A stretch of DNA of 64,000 bases. It comes from CAYNVS01 sp964400725 (GTDB lineage Bacteria > Myxococcota_A > SURF-8 > CAYNVS01). The translations under genes were made by a program, and so were the position numbers. Each line of letters starts with the position of its first letter. Positions within the stretch are counted from its first letter, which is position 1. Below the pieces are notes generated by a model that was not told where the DNA came from, made no database searches, and was given only the letters and a program-made list of their open reading frames with translations. The stretch is taken from the NCBI GenBank assembly GCA_964400725.1, contig CAYNVS010000003.1, positions 102,697-166,696 of the forward strand, given 5' to 3'. Positions 50,364-59,703 of this stretch are shown here, one piece after another.

Positions 50364-52187
50364 ATGTCGCGCAAACCTTTTGTAGAATTATTGAAAGACC
50401 GCGTCGTTATTTTCGACGGAGCTATGGGGACGGAGCTTTACCGCCGCCACCAGTTCGTAAACGTCTGCTTCGAGGAATTATGCGTCTCAAAGCCCGATTT
50501 GGTGAAGGAAATTCACGAGGCGAACAAGATTGCGGGCGCGGACGTTCTTACTACCAATAGTTTCGGCGCTAACCGATACAAGCTGGGCGGCCACCTGCTT
50601 GCGGACAAAGTCGCGGAAATTAGCCGAAAGGCGGCGCGCATTGCGCGGGAAGTAGCGGGGGACGAGCTTTACGTAGCCGGTTCGGTCGGGCCGCTGGGCA
50701 AAACGATCGGCATAGGCGGCGTTTCGCACGAAGAAGCGGTTTCTTCTTTTGCCGACTCGATTCTCGGCCTTAAGGAAGGCGGCGCCGACTTTATAATTTT
50801 CGAGACTTTCGGACGCGGCGATGAACTGCTTGCGGCTATCAGCGCGGCGCAAATCGTCGATATGCCGTACATACCGAGCATGGCGATAGCCGAGCATAAG
50901 CTGACGAGACACGGCGAAAGTATTGAAGACTTTTTTAATCTTTTGCGGGAAGGCGCGGCGAAGCCGATGGCTTTAGGCTTCAACTGCGGCGTGGGTCCGC
51001 GCGAGATGCTTGAACAGCTCGCGGGTTTTATCCCGGATTCGCCCTATCCAGTGTTGACCCAGCCTAACGCGGGCTATCCTCGTTTGGTTCACGACCGCAT
51101 GATTTACATGACGAGCCCCGAATATTTATCGACGTACGCCTCGCACTTCGTTCAGCTTGGCGTTCGCGCCGTAGGAGGCTGCTGCGGAACGGGGCCTGAG
51201 CACGTCAAGGCCTTGGCCGACGGAGTTAAAAGCGTCCACCGCGCCAGAGCGGTCAGCAACGTAAATCTTAATAAGGGCGCGCAGTTCCGCGAGCCCGTTC
51301 CTTTGCGGGAACGAAGCGCTTTCGCGGCTAAAATCGCCGGCGGAGAGCCGGTTGCGAGCGTTGAAATAACGCCTCCATTGGGATGGGACTTGAGCGCAAC
51401 CCTGGACAGCGCGCGAAAATGCAAAGACGCGGGAATAGACGCGATAAATATTCCCGACGGTCCGCGCGCGAGCAGCAGGATAAGTCCGTTAGTAACCGCT
51501 TTGAAAATTCAAAACGAAGTCGGCGTGGAAGCGGTTCTGCATATCACCTGCCGCGACCGCAACGTAATCGGCATGCAGTCCGATCTTCTGGGATGCGCCG
51601 CCGCGGGCGTAAACAACGCGCTTATCATCACCGGCGATCCGCCGAAATTAGGCGATTACCCGTTCGCCACAGCGGTCTTCGACATTGATTCCATAGGGCT
51701 TACGTCCATAGCCAACAACCTTAACAGGGGAGTTGACATCGGCGGATTTCCCGTTAATCCCCCGACCCGCTTTTGCATAGGCGTTGGAGCGGACCCGACG
51801 CACCTCGATATGGAGCGGGAAATCTCGCGTTTCATCCGCAAAGCCGCCGCCGGAGCCGACTTTGCGATTACTCAACCGGTTTACGAGCCGGAACGTCTCC
51901 TCGAATTCATAGAGAAGACCAAGTCGTTGCGCGTTCCGATAATCGCCGGCATTTGGCCGCTGGCTTCGCTGCGCAACGCGGAGTTTCTAAACAACGAAGT
52001 GCCGGGAGTTAATATTCCCGAATCTATTATGAAGCGCATGGCGGCTCATACGACTCGCGAAAAGCAGCTGGCGGAGGGAATAGCGATAGCGAAGGAAATT
52101 TTGGCGGCGATAAGGCCGTACGTCGCGGGCGTTCAGGTCAGCGCGCCTTTCGGAAACGTAAACATAGCTCTGGAGGTTTTAACGTGA
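50364..52187 (+). CDS. Fused homocysteine S-methyltransferase / methylenetetrahydrofolate reductase
   Basis: A 607-residue two-domain protein of the YitJ type. Residues ~1-290 form a homocysteine S-methyltransferase barrel with zinc cysteines in FNCGVG and GGCCGTG. Residues ~310-607 match MetF-type methylenetetrahydrofolate reductase: EITPPLGWDL, HITCRDRN, NALIITGDPPKLGDY and FAITQPVYEPE. The second half makes methyltetrahydrofolate, the substrate of MetH just upstream. The first half can methylate homocysteine from another donor. The stop overlaps the GTG start of a rubredoxin gene. Confidence 0.93.
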   Translation: MSRKPFVELLKDRVVIFDGAMGTELYRRHQFVNVCFEELCVSKPDLVKEIHEANKIAGADVLTTNSFGANRYKLGGHLLADKVAEISRKAARIAREVAGDELYVAGSVGPLGKTIGIGGVSHEEAVSSFADSILGLKEGGADFIIFETFGRGDELLAAISAAQIVDMPYIPSMAIAEHKLTRHGESIEDFFNLLREGAAKPMALGFNCGVGPREMLEQLAGFIPDSPYPVLTQPNAGYPRLVHDRMIYMTSPEYLSTYASHFVQLGVRAVGGCCGTGPEHVKALADGVKSVHRARAVSNVNLNKGAQFREPVPLRERSAFAAKIAGGEPVASVEITPPLGWDLSATLDSARKCKDAGIDAINIPDGPRASSRISPLVTALKIQNEVGVEAVLHITCRDRNVIGMQSDLLGCAAAGVNNALIITGDPPKLGDYPFATAVFDIDSIGLTSIANNLNRGVDIGGFPVNPPTRFCIGVGADPTHLDMEREISRFIRKAAAGADFAITQPVYEPERLLEFIEKTKSLRVPIIAGIWPLASLRNAEFLNNEVPGVNIPESIMKRMAAHTTREKQLAEGIAIAKEILAAIRPYVAGVQVSAPFGNVNIALEVLT

Positions 52188-52351
52188 GCGGCGCAGATAA
52201 AATGGTTTGCGTAAACTGCGGATACATTTACGACCCGCGGAAGGGAGACGAAGGACGCGGGTTCAAACCGGAAACTTCGTTCGACGAACTGCCCGAAGAT
52301 TGGACTTGCCCCATTTGCTATTCGGGCAAAAGTTCATTCGATCCGCTTTAA
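52184..52351 (+). CDS. Rubredoxin
   Basis: A 55-residue protein found by reading the frame from the GTG at 52184, which overlaps the MTHFR stop (GTGA). VCVNCGYIYDPRKGD and WTCPICYSGKSSF give the two CxxC iron-binding pairs of rubredoxin, with the family's conserved Tyr, Trp and Phe. The second pair has the normal CPxC form. It is an electron carrier typical of anaerobes. Its coupling to the MTHFR gene suggests that it may donate or accept electrons for that reductase or for MetH reactivation, which is inference. Confidence 0.95.
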   Translation: MSGADKMVCVNCGYIYDPRKGDEGRGFKPETSFDELPEDWTCPICYSGKSSFDPL

Positions 52352-52387
52352 TTTGCCAAACGGGCGCAGCGGCGTTAAACTGCGGTT

Positions 52388-54394
52388 ATGACGCTTTTAC
52401 ATGAAATCATCATAGTTTTAGCGCTCGCCGCGGCGGTGGTGTTCGTCTGCCAGAAATTAAAAATACCTTCAATCGTCGGATTTTTGTTGACCGGCGTCGC
52501 CGCGGGTCCGGGCGTAATAGGCATTATAGCCAATCCCGCCGACATAGAAGCTCTTTCCGAAATAGGAGTGGCTCTCCTATTGTTCGCGCTGGGCATGGAG
52601 TTTTCGCTCCATCAGCTTTTTACAATACGCAAATCGGTTTTCTTAGGAGGTTTCGCGCAGACGGCGGCCACGCTGATTTTAGGGACGGCCATTGCGTTGG
52701 CGGGGGCAAATCAATGGAATAAAGCGGTCTTTGCCTCCATGCTGCTGGTTATGAGCAGCACCGCGATAGTTCTTAAACTTTTGCAGGAGAAGTCCGAAAT
52801 TTACACGCCTCACGGACGCGCCGCTTTGGGCATTCTGCTCTTCCAAGATCTTATGATAGCTCCGGCCATGCTTGCAATTCCGCTTTTAGGCGGAAACGGA
52901 TTCGACGCGCCCGGATCGTCGTCCGGCTTTGCGATTGCGGTAAAAATGGTTTTGGTAATCGTATCGGTCGGGGCGGCGGCGAAATGGGTAGTCCCGTTCA
53001 TTTTGCATCAGCTGGCCAAAACGCGCAACCGAGAGCTTTTTCTTTTGGGCGTGCTGGTCATCGGTTTTTTAATCGCGGGTCTTTCCTCTTACGTCGGCTT
53101 TTCGCCGGCTCTGGGAGCCTTTCTCGCCGGGTTAATAATCGCCGAATCCGAATACAGCCATCAGGCTCTAGGCTCGGTTCTTCCTTTCCGCGACGTGTTT
53201 TTAAGTTTTTTCTTCATTTCGGTAGGCATGCTAATCAATCCTTCTTTCGCGGCTAAAAGCGCATGGCTGATAATCAGCGTTTCGGCGGTTGTAATTATAA
53301 TCAAGGCGTTTACGGGCGGCTTAGCGGCTTTGGCGCTAGGGCTTCCTAAAAGGACGGCTCTTTTGACGGGGCTGGCGCTTTGTCAGGTGGGCGAGTTTTC
53401 GTTCGTTCTCGCAAAGTACGGCTTCGATTACAAACTGATTTCGCCGCGGGCTTATCAGGCTTTTCTTTCGATTGCGGCGCTTACTATGGCGGCGACTCCC
53501 TTTATTATATCGGGAGGCTACAAGCTGGCCTCTTCGATTAAAAGACCGCTGCGCCTCAAGGGGCTGGACTCAAGCGAAACGCTCGGCGAAGGAGAGAAAA
53601 AAGACGCGTCGGATAAAAGCAAGCTGCTTATTATCGGTTACGGTCTTAACGGCAAAAATCTTTCGATGGCCGCAGACAAATGCGGAATTAATTACGCCGT
53701 AATGGAGATGAACCCCGACACGGTGCGCGAAGGGCGCAAAGCCGGTCTTCCGATAATTTACGGAGACGCTACGAACGAAGCAGCGCTGGAACACGCCGGG
53801 CTTGCGAGCGCCAAAGTGGCCGTAATCGCCATTAACGATCCGGTCGCCACGCGTCGGATCGCCGAGCTTTTACGCAGACGCTCTCCAAATTTGTATATAA
53901 TCGCGAGAACCCGCTACGTTGCGGAAGTTGGTCCGTTGAGAGAACTCGGCGCGGACGAGGTGGTGCCGGAGGAGTTTGAAACCGCGATTGAAATTTTTGC
54001 TAGAGTGATGCGCAAATATCTCATTTCCCAGCATGAAATAGACAAGTTTATATCGGAGATAAGGCTTGACAACTACAAAATACTGCGCTCAAAACAAAAC
54101 GCCGATTTCCCGGCCGACGAGCTTAAGCCGATGCTTTCGCAAATAGACATCTCCGCCGCGCATGTTTCGTCGGCGTGCAAGATATGCGGAAAAACGATTG
54201 AGGAAAGCGGAGTAAGAAGCCGCCATAACGTAACGATACTCGCCATTCAGAGGGACGGAGATATAATCGTCAATCCCGGAAGCGCGGAGGAAATTAAAGC
54301 GGGCGATAAATTATTCGTGCTTGGGAAACCTGAAGACGTATCCGCTTTCGCAACGATAGCCAGCCCCTCGCCGAGCAAGATAGGCTTTGAGTAA
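52388..54394 (+). CDS. CPA2 cation:proton antiporter (KefB/YbaL-like) with RCK domains
   Basis: A 668-residue membrane protein. About twelve helices (residues ~1-380) carry family motifs such as GFLLTGVAAGPGVIG, FALGMEFSLHQLF and SPALGAFLAGLIIAESEYS. A cytosolic TrkA-N/RCK domain (~415-540) has a Rossmann start LLIIGYGLNGKNL. A TrkA-C domain (~575-665) follows. It exchanges potassium or sodium for protons under nucleotide control. It lacks the KefC-specific regulatory loop as far as I can see. It is the last gene on its strand before the two-component pair. Confidence 0.93.
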   Translation: MTLLHEIIIVLALAAAVVFVCQKLKIPSIVGFLLTGVAAGPGVIGIIANPADIEALSEIGVALLLFALGMEFSLHQLFTIRKSVFLGGFAQTAATLILGTAIALAGANQWNKAVFASMLLVMSSTAIVLKLLQEKSEIYTPHGRAALGILLFQDLMIAPAMLAIPLLGGNGFDAPGSSSGFAIAVKMVLVIVSVGAAAKWVVPFILHQLAKTRNRELFLLGVLVIGFLIAGLSSYVGFSPALGAFLAGLIIAESEYSHQALGSVLPFRDVFLSFFFISVGMLINPSFAAKSAWLIISVSAVVIIIKAFTGGLAALALGLPKRTALLTGLALCQVGEFSFVLAKYGFDYKLISPRAYQAFLSIAALTMAATPFIISGGYKLASSIKRPLRLKGLDSSETLGEGEKKDASDKSKLLIIGYGLNGKNLSMAADKCGINYAVMEMNPDTVREGRKAGLPIIYGDATNEAALEHAGLASAKVAVIAINDPVATRRIAELLRRRSPNLYIIARTRYVAEVGPLRELGADEVVPEEFETAIEIFARVMRKYLISQHEIDKFISEIRLDNYKILRSKQNADFPADELKPMLSQIDISAAHVSSACKICGKTIEESGVRSRHNVTILAIQRDGDIIVNPGSAEEIKAGDKLFVLGKPEDVSAFATIASPSPSKIGFE

Positions 54395-54407
54395 AATTGA
54401 AAAGATA

Positions 54408-55940
54408 TTATTCGCCGAGCGTTATTACGACCGCAAATCCTTTCGGTTCGAGGTTCATGGCCGATACCGAGCCTTTGCAAGCGGTCGCGCAGGTTTTTAC
54501 AATCGCAAGCCCAAGCCCCACGCCGCCGCTTTCGCGGTTCCTTGACGCGTCGACTCTGTAAAAGGGCTCGAATAGGCGAGGCAAAGCCTCCGCTTTCACG
54601 CCCGCTCCGCAGTCGCGCACTTCAATCGTAATCTTCGAGTCGTTTTTAGCGGCGCGTATTTCAATCGGCCCGGCTTCTCCGGCGTAACGGATTGCATTGC
54701 GAAGGATATTTGCTACGGCTCGGGTTAAAAGCTCCGGATCGGCCAGAGCCGTTAAGTCGTCGGGCGCGTTTATTAAAATTTTGCATCCGGCTTTATCTTC
54801 CCTTGCGACCGCTTTCATAATCGCTTCGTTTACGCTGGTCTTCGACAGTTTAATTCTCCCCGGAGCGTTTTCGGCGCGGGAAAACGACAGAAGCTCGTTT
54901 ACAAGGTCGGTCAATTGCTGAACTTCTTCCTGCAAATCTTTCAATTTCGGCAGGTCTTCGTCTTTGAGCGCGTTCTCGAAAATGCTTAGCGCAAGCTGTA
55001 TGCGGGCGATTGGGGAGGCGAGTTCGTGAGCGACGTCGGCTAAAAAGCGTTTCTGCCCTTTAACCAAATTATCCAGCTGCGACGACATTTGGTTAATAGA
55101 GGCGGCAAGCGCGCCTATTTCGTCGCGGCGCTTATCGTCTAGCTTAATGTCGAAGCGGCCTTTTGCGATTTGGTCGGTAGCCAGCAGAATTTCTTTGAGC
55201 GGTTTTGTTATGTGCCTTACGAAGGGAACCCACATTACGACGATTATTAACGTCGTGAAAATAAGAATAAGCCACGGCGTAGGGTCGATGAAGAGGCCGT
55301 GGCCGGTTGCGGAGCTGGATGAGGCGATCAAACGGGCGAATTTTGGATGACGGCGCCCGTCGTCGAATATTGGAAGAGGAACGCTTCCCCAGTAAAGAGG
55401 GGGCTTCCCGGCCCGGACGAGAAACGTTAATTCCGTCCGCGGATTTTTTGGAGTCATCCGACGCCGCTTTCCCATTTCTCCGTCCGGCCCTCCGCGCATA
55501 TGCGGCGGAGAGTCGTCCGGCGGCGGCTCCATTTCTTCCCGCGGATGGGGCGGAGGTTCTCCGGGACGCTCGAATTTGCGTAAAAACGGCGGCCTGCGTT
55601 TAGCGTATTCTTGAACTTTAACCGCGACTTCAGGCGGCAGCTCTTCCGGCTTTCCCGCAATATACAATCCCTCTTCGGAATAAAGCGCAAAATTTACTCT
55701 GTACGCGTTGGAGTACCTTTGAAGAACGGAGCTCCAATCGCTCTCTTTCGAGCCGCGCAAATCTTCCGAAATCCGCATTCCGGCGTAGAACAGCTTGTCG
55801 TTCATAAGCGTTTCAAGCGATAATTCGCCTCCGGCAAATATCGGCGGTTTGAACGTGAATAAAACGACCCCGACGACTACCGCCATGATTAAAAAGAACC
55901 ACAGCAGCAGTTTTGAAAAAATCGGGACGGGGATTTTCAT
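54408..55940 (-). CDS. Sensor histidine kinase (CpxA-like)
   Basis: A 510-residue membrane sensor. Helix 1 (~residues 9-30), a periplasmic domain with a remarkable Pro/Glu/Arg/Met-rich loop (~115-165, PPPHPREEMEPPPDD), and helix 2 (~225-245) lead to HAMP (KPLKEILLATDQIAKG). HisKA has FLADVAHELASP (phospho-His ~304), and HATPase_c has NILRNAIRYA, GAGVKAEALPRLFEPFYR and GLGLAIVK. The layout resembles CpxA, an envelope-stress sensor. The stop/start overlap with the response-regulator gene (ATGA) shows they form a pair. Confidence 0.92.
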   Translation of the reverse strand: MKIPVPIFSKLLLWFFLIMAVVVGVVLFTFKPPIFAGGELSLETLMNDKLFYAGMRISEDLRGSKESDWSSVLQRYSNAYRVNFALYSEEGLYIAGKPEELPPEVAVKVQEYAKRRPPFLRKFERPGEPPPHPREEMEPPPDDSPPHMRGGPDGEMGKRRRMTPKNPRTELTFLVRAGKPPLYWGSVPLPIFDDGRRHPKFARLIASSSSATGHGLFIDPTPWLILIFTTLIIVVMWVPFVRHITKPLKEILLATDQIAKGRFDIKLDDKRRDEIGALAASINQMSSQLDNLVKGQKRFLADVAHELASPIARIQLALSIFENALKDEDLPKLKDLQEEVQQLTDLVNELLSFSRAENAPGRIKLSKTSVNEAIMKAVAREDKAGCKILINAPDDLTALADPELLTRAVANILRNAIRYAGEAGPIEIRAAKNDSKITIEVRDCGAGVKAEALPRLFEPFYRVDASRNRESGGVGLGLAIVKTCATACKGSVSAMNLEPKGFAVVITLGE

Positions 55941-56671
55941 TTAGTTTCCGACGGCTGTTCGAGGAACATGTAGCCCGCCGAACGAACCGTTCGTATGTAT
56001 TTAGGGTTCTTCGGGTCGTCGGCCATTTTTCGGCGCAGACTTGAAATGTGAACGTCGATTGAGCGGTCGAACACTTCGTAACAACGGTCTCCTACGATGT
56101 TTAAAAGATAGTCGCGCGTTAAAGCCCTGCCGGGCGCGCGCGCAAGATGAAGCAGCAGATCGAATTCAATCGGCGTTAAATCAAGCGGTTCGTTGTTTAG
56201 CGCCGCCGAGCGCGAACTCGGGTCTATGCGAAGGCCGCCGATAATAAGAGGTATTTCGGCCGCCTGTTTAGGCTTGGAAGAAACCTGAAAAGAGCGCCTT
56301 GTAACGGCGCGCAGTCTAGCCAGCAGCTCGCGGGATGAAAAAGTTTTAGGAAGATAATCGTCCGCGCCAATTTCAAGCCCGACGATGCGGTCTATTTCGT
56401 CTCCTCTCGACGTAAGCATAAGCGCCGGAACGTCCGATTCTCTTCGGAGCATTCGCAAAAGCTCGAAACCGTCGAGCCCCGGCAGCATTACGTCGAGGAT
56501 TACGGCGTGGTATCCTCCTTTTAGAGCCGCCTTGAGGCCGTCCGGGCCGGTAAACGCGCTTTCGACTTCGTAGCCGAACGGCTTTAAGTATTCCGTAACG
56601 AGCTTGCAGAACTTCTGATCGTCGTCCACCAGAAGCACTCTCACCTTTGCCTCGCTTGATGATGCCGTCAT
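55937..56671 (-). CDS. OmpR/PhoB-family response regulator (CpxR-like)
   Basis: A 244-residue regulator. The receiver domain has the acidic pocket DDD (16-18), phospho-acceptor D60 in LDVMLPGLDG, and the switch Thr and Lys (MLTSR, LPKTFSSRELLARLRA). The C-terminal winged helix ends with DRSIDVHISSLRRKM and YIRTVRSAGYMF, as in OmpR/CpxR. It is first in a two-gene message with its kinase. Three GTAAA repeats lie upstream, matching the CpxR recognition pattern, so it probably regulates itself and the divergent DUF4956 operon. Confidence 0.94.
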   Translation of the reverse strand: MTASSSEAKVRVLLVDDDQKFCKLVTEYLKPFGYEVESAFTGPDGLKAALKGGYHAVILDVMLPGLDGFELLRMLRRESDVPALMLTSRGDEIDRIVGLEIGADDYLPKTFSSRELLARLRAVTRRSFQVSSKPKQAAEIPLIIGGLRIDPSSRSAALNNEPLDLTPIEFDLLLHLARAPGRALTRDYLLNIVGDRCYEVFDRSIDVHISSLRRKMADDPKNPKYIRTVRSAGYMFLEQPSETK

Positions 56672-56754
56672 CTTTCTAGTCCGTCTTTTTAAAAGGTTAA
56701 AAAAAACAGCCTAATCAAAAACATAGTTGCCAGCCTGAAAGAATGTCAACGCCG

Positions 56755-56779
56755 TTTACATTATCTTTACAAAATTTAC
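56755..56779. promoter_or_regulatory. Three CpxR-box-like GTAAA repeats in a divergent promoter region
   Basis: The plus strand reads TTTAC-N6-TTTAC-N4-TTTAC, i.e. GTAAA-N4-GTAAA-N6-GTAAA on the minus strand. CpxR of E. coli binds GTAAA-N(4-8)-GTAAA. The site lies ~84 nt before the CpxR-like gene and ~165 nt before the DUF4956 start. A possible rightward promoter (TTTACA 56766-56771, CATAAA 56789-56794) overlaps it. Confidence 0.65.
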
Positions 56780-56946
56780 GCAAAGAAACATAAAGGTTTT
56801 ACAACGAGGGAATACCTTAAAATCAGCGGCGCTCCTCTGGGGCGCGTTCCGCTTAAGCTTATTATAGCGCGCGCGGGAGACGATTGAAAATACTTCCGCT
56901 CAAACTTTTCGTCCGCGTTCTACTTTTGAGAAACGAGGTCTTTTAC

Positions 56947-57627
56947 ATGGGAAATCTGCTGTTCGATTTCGGTCAGGCGCAGGTCGCGTGGCACGCCGCT
57001 TTATTGTCTTTTCTTTTGGCGTTTTTGACTTCTACCGCCATTGCCTATACGTATGAGAAAACTTTTTCCGGGTTTTCCTATTCAAAGGCTCTTCTGCACG
57101 CGATGACTCTTGGGAGCCTTGTTTCCTGTCTTTTAATGATTGCAATCGGAGACAACATTGCCAGAGGAATCGGCATCGTCGGCTCTTTGGCGATTATCCG
57201 TTTTCGCACCAATCTGCGCGATCCCCGCGATCTCGTATTTCTTTTCGCCTCTTTCGGCGTCGGCGTGGCGTCGGGCGTCCAAAGCTACTTCGTGGCGATA
57301 GTCGGATGCCTCGTTTTTTGCGGCGCGGCCATTTTGCTCTCGAACAGCATGTTCGGCAGCAGGCGGAGCCACGACGGCATTGTCAGGTTTCAAGCTAAGG
57401 CCGACTTTGAGGCTAACGACGCCATCAATTCCGCGCTCAGGTCGTACACGTCGCGCTTTACGCTTATTGCGATGAAGGAAGCGGCTCAGGGCGGTATGGT
57501 CGATTATTCGTACCAAGTCAAACTCGTTACGCCCGAATCGAACCTAAAACTGGTAGAGGCTCTTGAGTCCGTGCCGTCGATACGAGGCATTTCTTATATT
57601 AATCAGCAAGCCACAATAGAATTGTGA
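56947..57627 (+). CDS. DUF4956 membrane protein
   Basis: A 226-residue protein when started at the ATG at 56947, which has GAGG eight bases upstream (a TTG at 56884 is also in frame). Four membrane helices are followed by a cytoplasmic alpha/beta domain of ~85 residues. The motif ARGIGIVGSLAIIRFRTNLRDPRD between helices is diagnostic of DUF4956. This family often neighbours VTC-domain proteins, as here. A channel or assembly-platform role for the polymer made by the VTC protein is the natural inference, comparable with the membrane subunits of the yeast VTC complex. Confidence 0.9.
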   Translation: MGNLLFDFGQAQVAWHAALLSFLLAFLTSTAIAYTYEKTFSGFSYSKALLHAMTLGSLVSCLLMIAIGDNIARGIGIVGSLAIIRFRTNLRDPRDLVFLFASFGVGVASGVQSYFVAIVGCLVFCGAAILLSNSMFGSRRSHDGIVRFQAKADFEANDAINSALRSYTSRFTLIAMKEAAQGGMVDYSYQVKLVTPESNLKLVEALESVPSIRGISYINQQATIEL

Positions 57628-57634
57628 GGCGGCA

Positions 57635-59695
57635 ATGAACGCGAGAAAGAAAGCCGTATTTGGAGTCGCGTGGCTGATTATAGCCTTTGCGGCGGCATTG
57701 ATTTATTACAATTGGCACGTCAAGGCGCAGTTTGTCGGCGTGGTTGAAAATAAAAAGCACGAAATAGAGCCTCAGATAGGAGGCGAGATTAAAAGCCTTC
57801 AAGTCGCGGTAGGCGACGCGGTTAAAAAAGGGCAGCTTCTATTTCAGCTGGATACGTCAGACCTTGAAGCCTACCGCGAAAAGCTGCAAGACGAACTGGC
57901 GACCATAGAGGCTTTAAAAAAAGCCGATAAGAACCGTTTTCTCGTCGAGAGCAAGAAACTGAAACTTCAACTCGACTCCGATAAAATGTCGGTCGATTCC
58001 AAAATAGCCGATTACGAATCGAAGAAGGCGCAGCTTCAAATTCTGGACGATCAAATTGAAAATCTGAAAAAGGCCGAAGAGTCGGGGCTTGGGCGTCAGC
58101 CTAGCCTTAACAAGCTGCTTGTCGAAAGAGACGGCTTAAAAAAGTACCTTGAAAACTTTTCTTTGTCCGTGAAAGGGACAAAGGAAAAAGACTTTGTCTC
58201 GACGCTCGACCCGGATTCGTTCATTCTTTCAATGGAAAGTCAGCGTCTCAAGTGGGAACGCGACGTCTTGCGCGATTTAAAAAAGACGGAGAACGCGATA
58301 GCAAAAAGTTCGGTTTACGCTCCGTGCGACGGGATGATCGTTTCGTTGCACGCAAGGCAGGGAGACGTCGTGAAAGAGTTCTCCGTCGTTCTGGAGTTGG
58401 AGGAGACTCAGGTAGATTACCTGGTCGTTTATATTCCGCTTAGCGCCAAGTCCAACGTAACGCTCGGCACGAGCGTAACGGTCAGCTCGACGCGCCCGCT
58501 GGACGACGAAGCCGTAGGGGTGGTAACGTTCCTGTATCCGACGACCGGACAAATTCCTCAACAATTGACTTTCAGGAACAACGTTTATTTTGCCCGCAAG
58601 GTAAGGGTAAAATTGACTCAGGGACACAATTTGCTGCCGGGCGAAACAGTGCTGGTGCGCATCGGCGGCTCCAACGCGTCCGCGGCCGAGCCTCCGTCCG
58701 GCGCAAAGAAGGAAGCGCCCAAAGAGTCTAACAACGATAAAGAGCCGCAAAACGGGACAAACGCGCAAATAGCCGACGCAAAAAGCCTGTTGCGACCGAT
58801 AAACGTTCCTGCGTCGCTTATGGAAATCAGCGCCTTTGAGCCTTCGGGAGTAATTTGGCTGCCGGATATTCGCCGCTATCTTATTATCAGCGACGATACC
58901 GGTTTGAAAAAGCCTAACAAACGCGCGCCGTGGCTTTACCTTATGGACGAATCGGGCAACGTCGAAGCCGAGCCGGTTGTAATTCAAGGCGCGGGAAAAA
59001 TAAACGATCTCGAATCGGCGGCGGCGGCCAAAGACGGCAAAATTTATTTTCTCGCTTCGCAAAACCTCGATAAGGACGGCGAACGCAAAACGGAAAGACG
59101 TCTGCTCGTTGAGACGAAGCGCGACGGCAGGACGTTTACGCAAACCGCCTCGGTTGATTTGTTTTCAGCGATTTTCGGCTCGCTCTCGAATGAAAAGCTG
59201 GCGGAACTGGGGGTAAAAACGGAATCCGAAGTCGAAAAAACGACGTTTAACGTCGAGGCCTTAGCGGCGTACGAGGACGGGCTGCTGCTGGGCTTGAAGC
59301 AGCCGGCGGGGAAGGGCGGCGCGATAATTTGGAAGCTGTCCGATTTGAAGGAGCTCTTCGCTTCGCAAAAGATTAAAGAAGGGCGGCTTAGCCTTTTCGC
59401 CGAATTGGACATGGGACAATACCCCGCAGGCCGCGGCTCTATCTCAGACCTAATAATCGACTCGAAGGGGAGGCTCGTAGCGACCTCGACCATAGTTCTT
59501 CCGCACGGCGATAAGAACCAAGTCGGAAGCGTTTTTCTCTTCGAGAAAACCGCGGCGGGGTACGTTGGAAAAATGCTGGCGCGCTTCGACGGCTTGAAAC
59601 CCGAAGGGATTTGCGAGAAGGAAAACGGCAAGTATCTCGTCGTGTTCGACGAGGACGGAAAACCTTCTCATTTCGCATCGATTGAAATCAAATGA
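57635..59695 (+). CDS. HlyD-type membrane-fusion protein fused to a C-terminal propeller domain
   Basis: A 686-residue inner-membrane-anchored periplasmic protein. One helix (residues ~8-26) precedes a lipoyl-like half (GGEIKSLQVAVGDAVKKGQLLFQLD), a long coiled-coil hairpin (~85-215), the second lipoyl half (VYAPCDGMIVSLHARQGDVV) and a beta-barrel region, all as in HlyD/EmrA proteins. After a Lys/Asn-rich linker (~350-375) an extra ~310-residue domain follows with strands such as FEPSGVIWLPDIRRYLIISDD, NVEALAAYEDGLLLGLKQP and RFDGLKPEGIC, resembling DUF3616 or phytase-like esterase propellers. Such a fusion is unusual. It sits 7 nt after DUF4956 and overlaps the TolC-like gene. Confidence 0.85.
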   Translation: MNARKKAVFGVAWLIIAFAAALIYYNWHVKAQFVGVVENKKHEIEPQIGGEIKSLQVAVGDAVKKGQLLFQLDTSDLEAYREKLQDELATIEALKKADKNRFLVESKKLKLQLDSDKMSVDSKIADYESKKAQLQILDDQIENLKKAEESGLGRQPSLNKLLVERDGLKKYLENFSLSVKGTKEKDFVSTLDPDSFILSMESQRLKWERDVLRDLKKTENAIAKSSVYAPCDGMIVSLHARQGDVVKEFSVVLELEETQVDYLVVYIPLSAKSNVTLGTSVTVSSTRPLDDEAVGVVTFLYPTTGQIPQQLTFRNNVYFARKVRVKLTQGHNLLPGETVLVRIGGSNASAAEPPSGAKKEAPKESNNDKEPQNGTNAQIADAKSLLRPINVPASLMEISAFEPSGVIWLPDIRRYLIISDDTGLKKPNKRAPWLYLMDESGNVEAEPVVIQGAGKINDLESAAAAKDGKIYFLASQNLDKDGERKTERRLLVETKRDGRTFTQTASVDLFSAIFGSLSNEKLAELGVKTESEVEKTTFNVEALAAYEDGLLLGLKQPAGKGGAIIWKLSDLKELFASQKIKEGRLSLFAELDMGQYPAGRGSISDLIIDSKGRLVATSTIVLPHGDKNQVGSVFLFEKTAAGYVGKMLARFDGLKPEGICEKENGKYLVVFDEDGKPSHFASIEIK

Positions 59696-59703
59696 GGTTC
59701 GAT

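Noticed and set aside
58277..59143. A 288-codon minus-strand frame opposite the HlyD/propeller gene
   Set aside because: Antisense shadow; the HlyD frame is continuous and has lipoyl and coiled-coil features.
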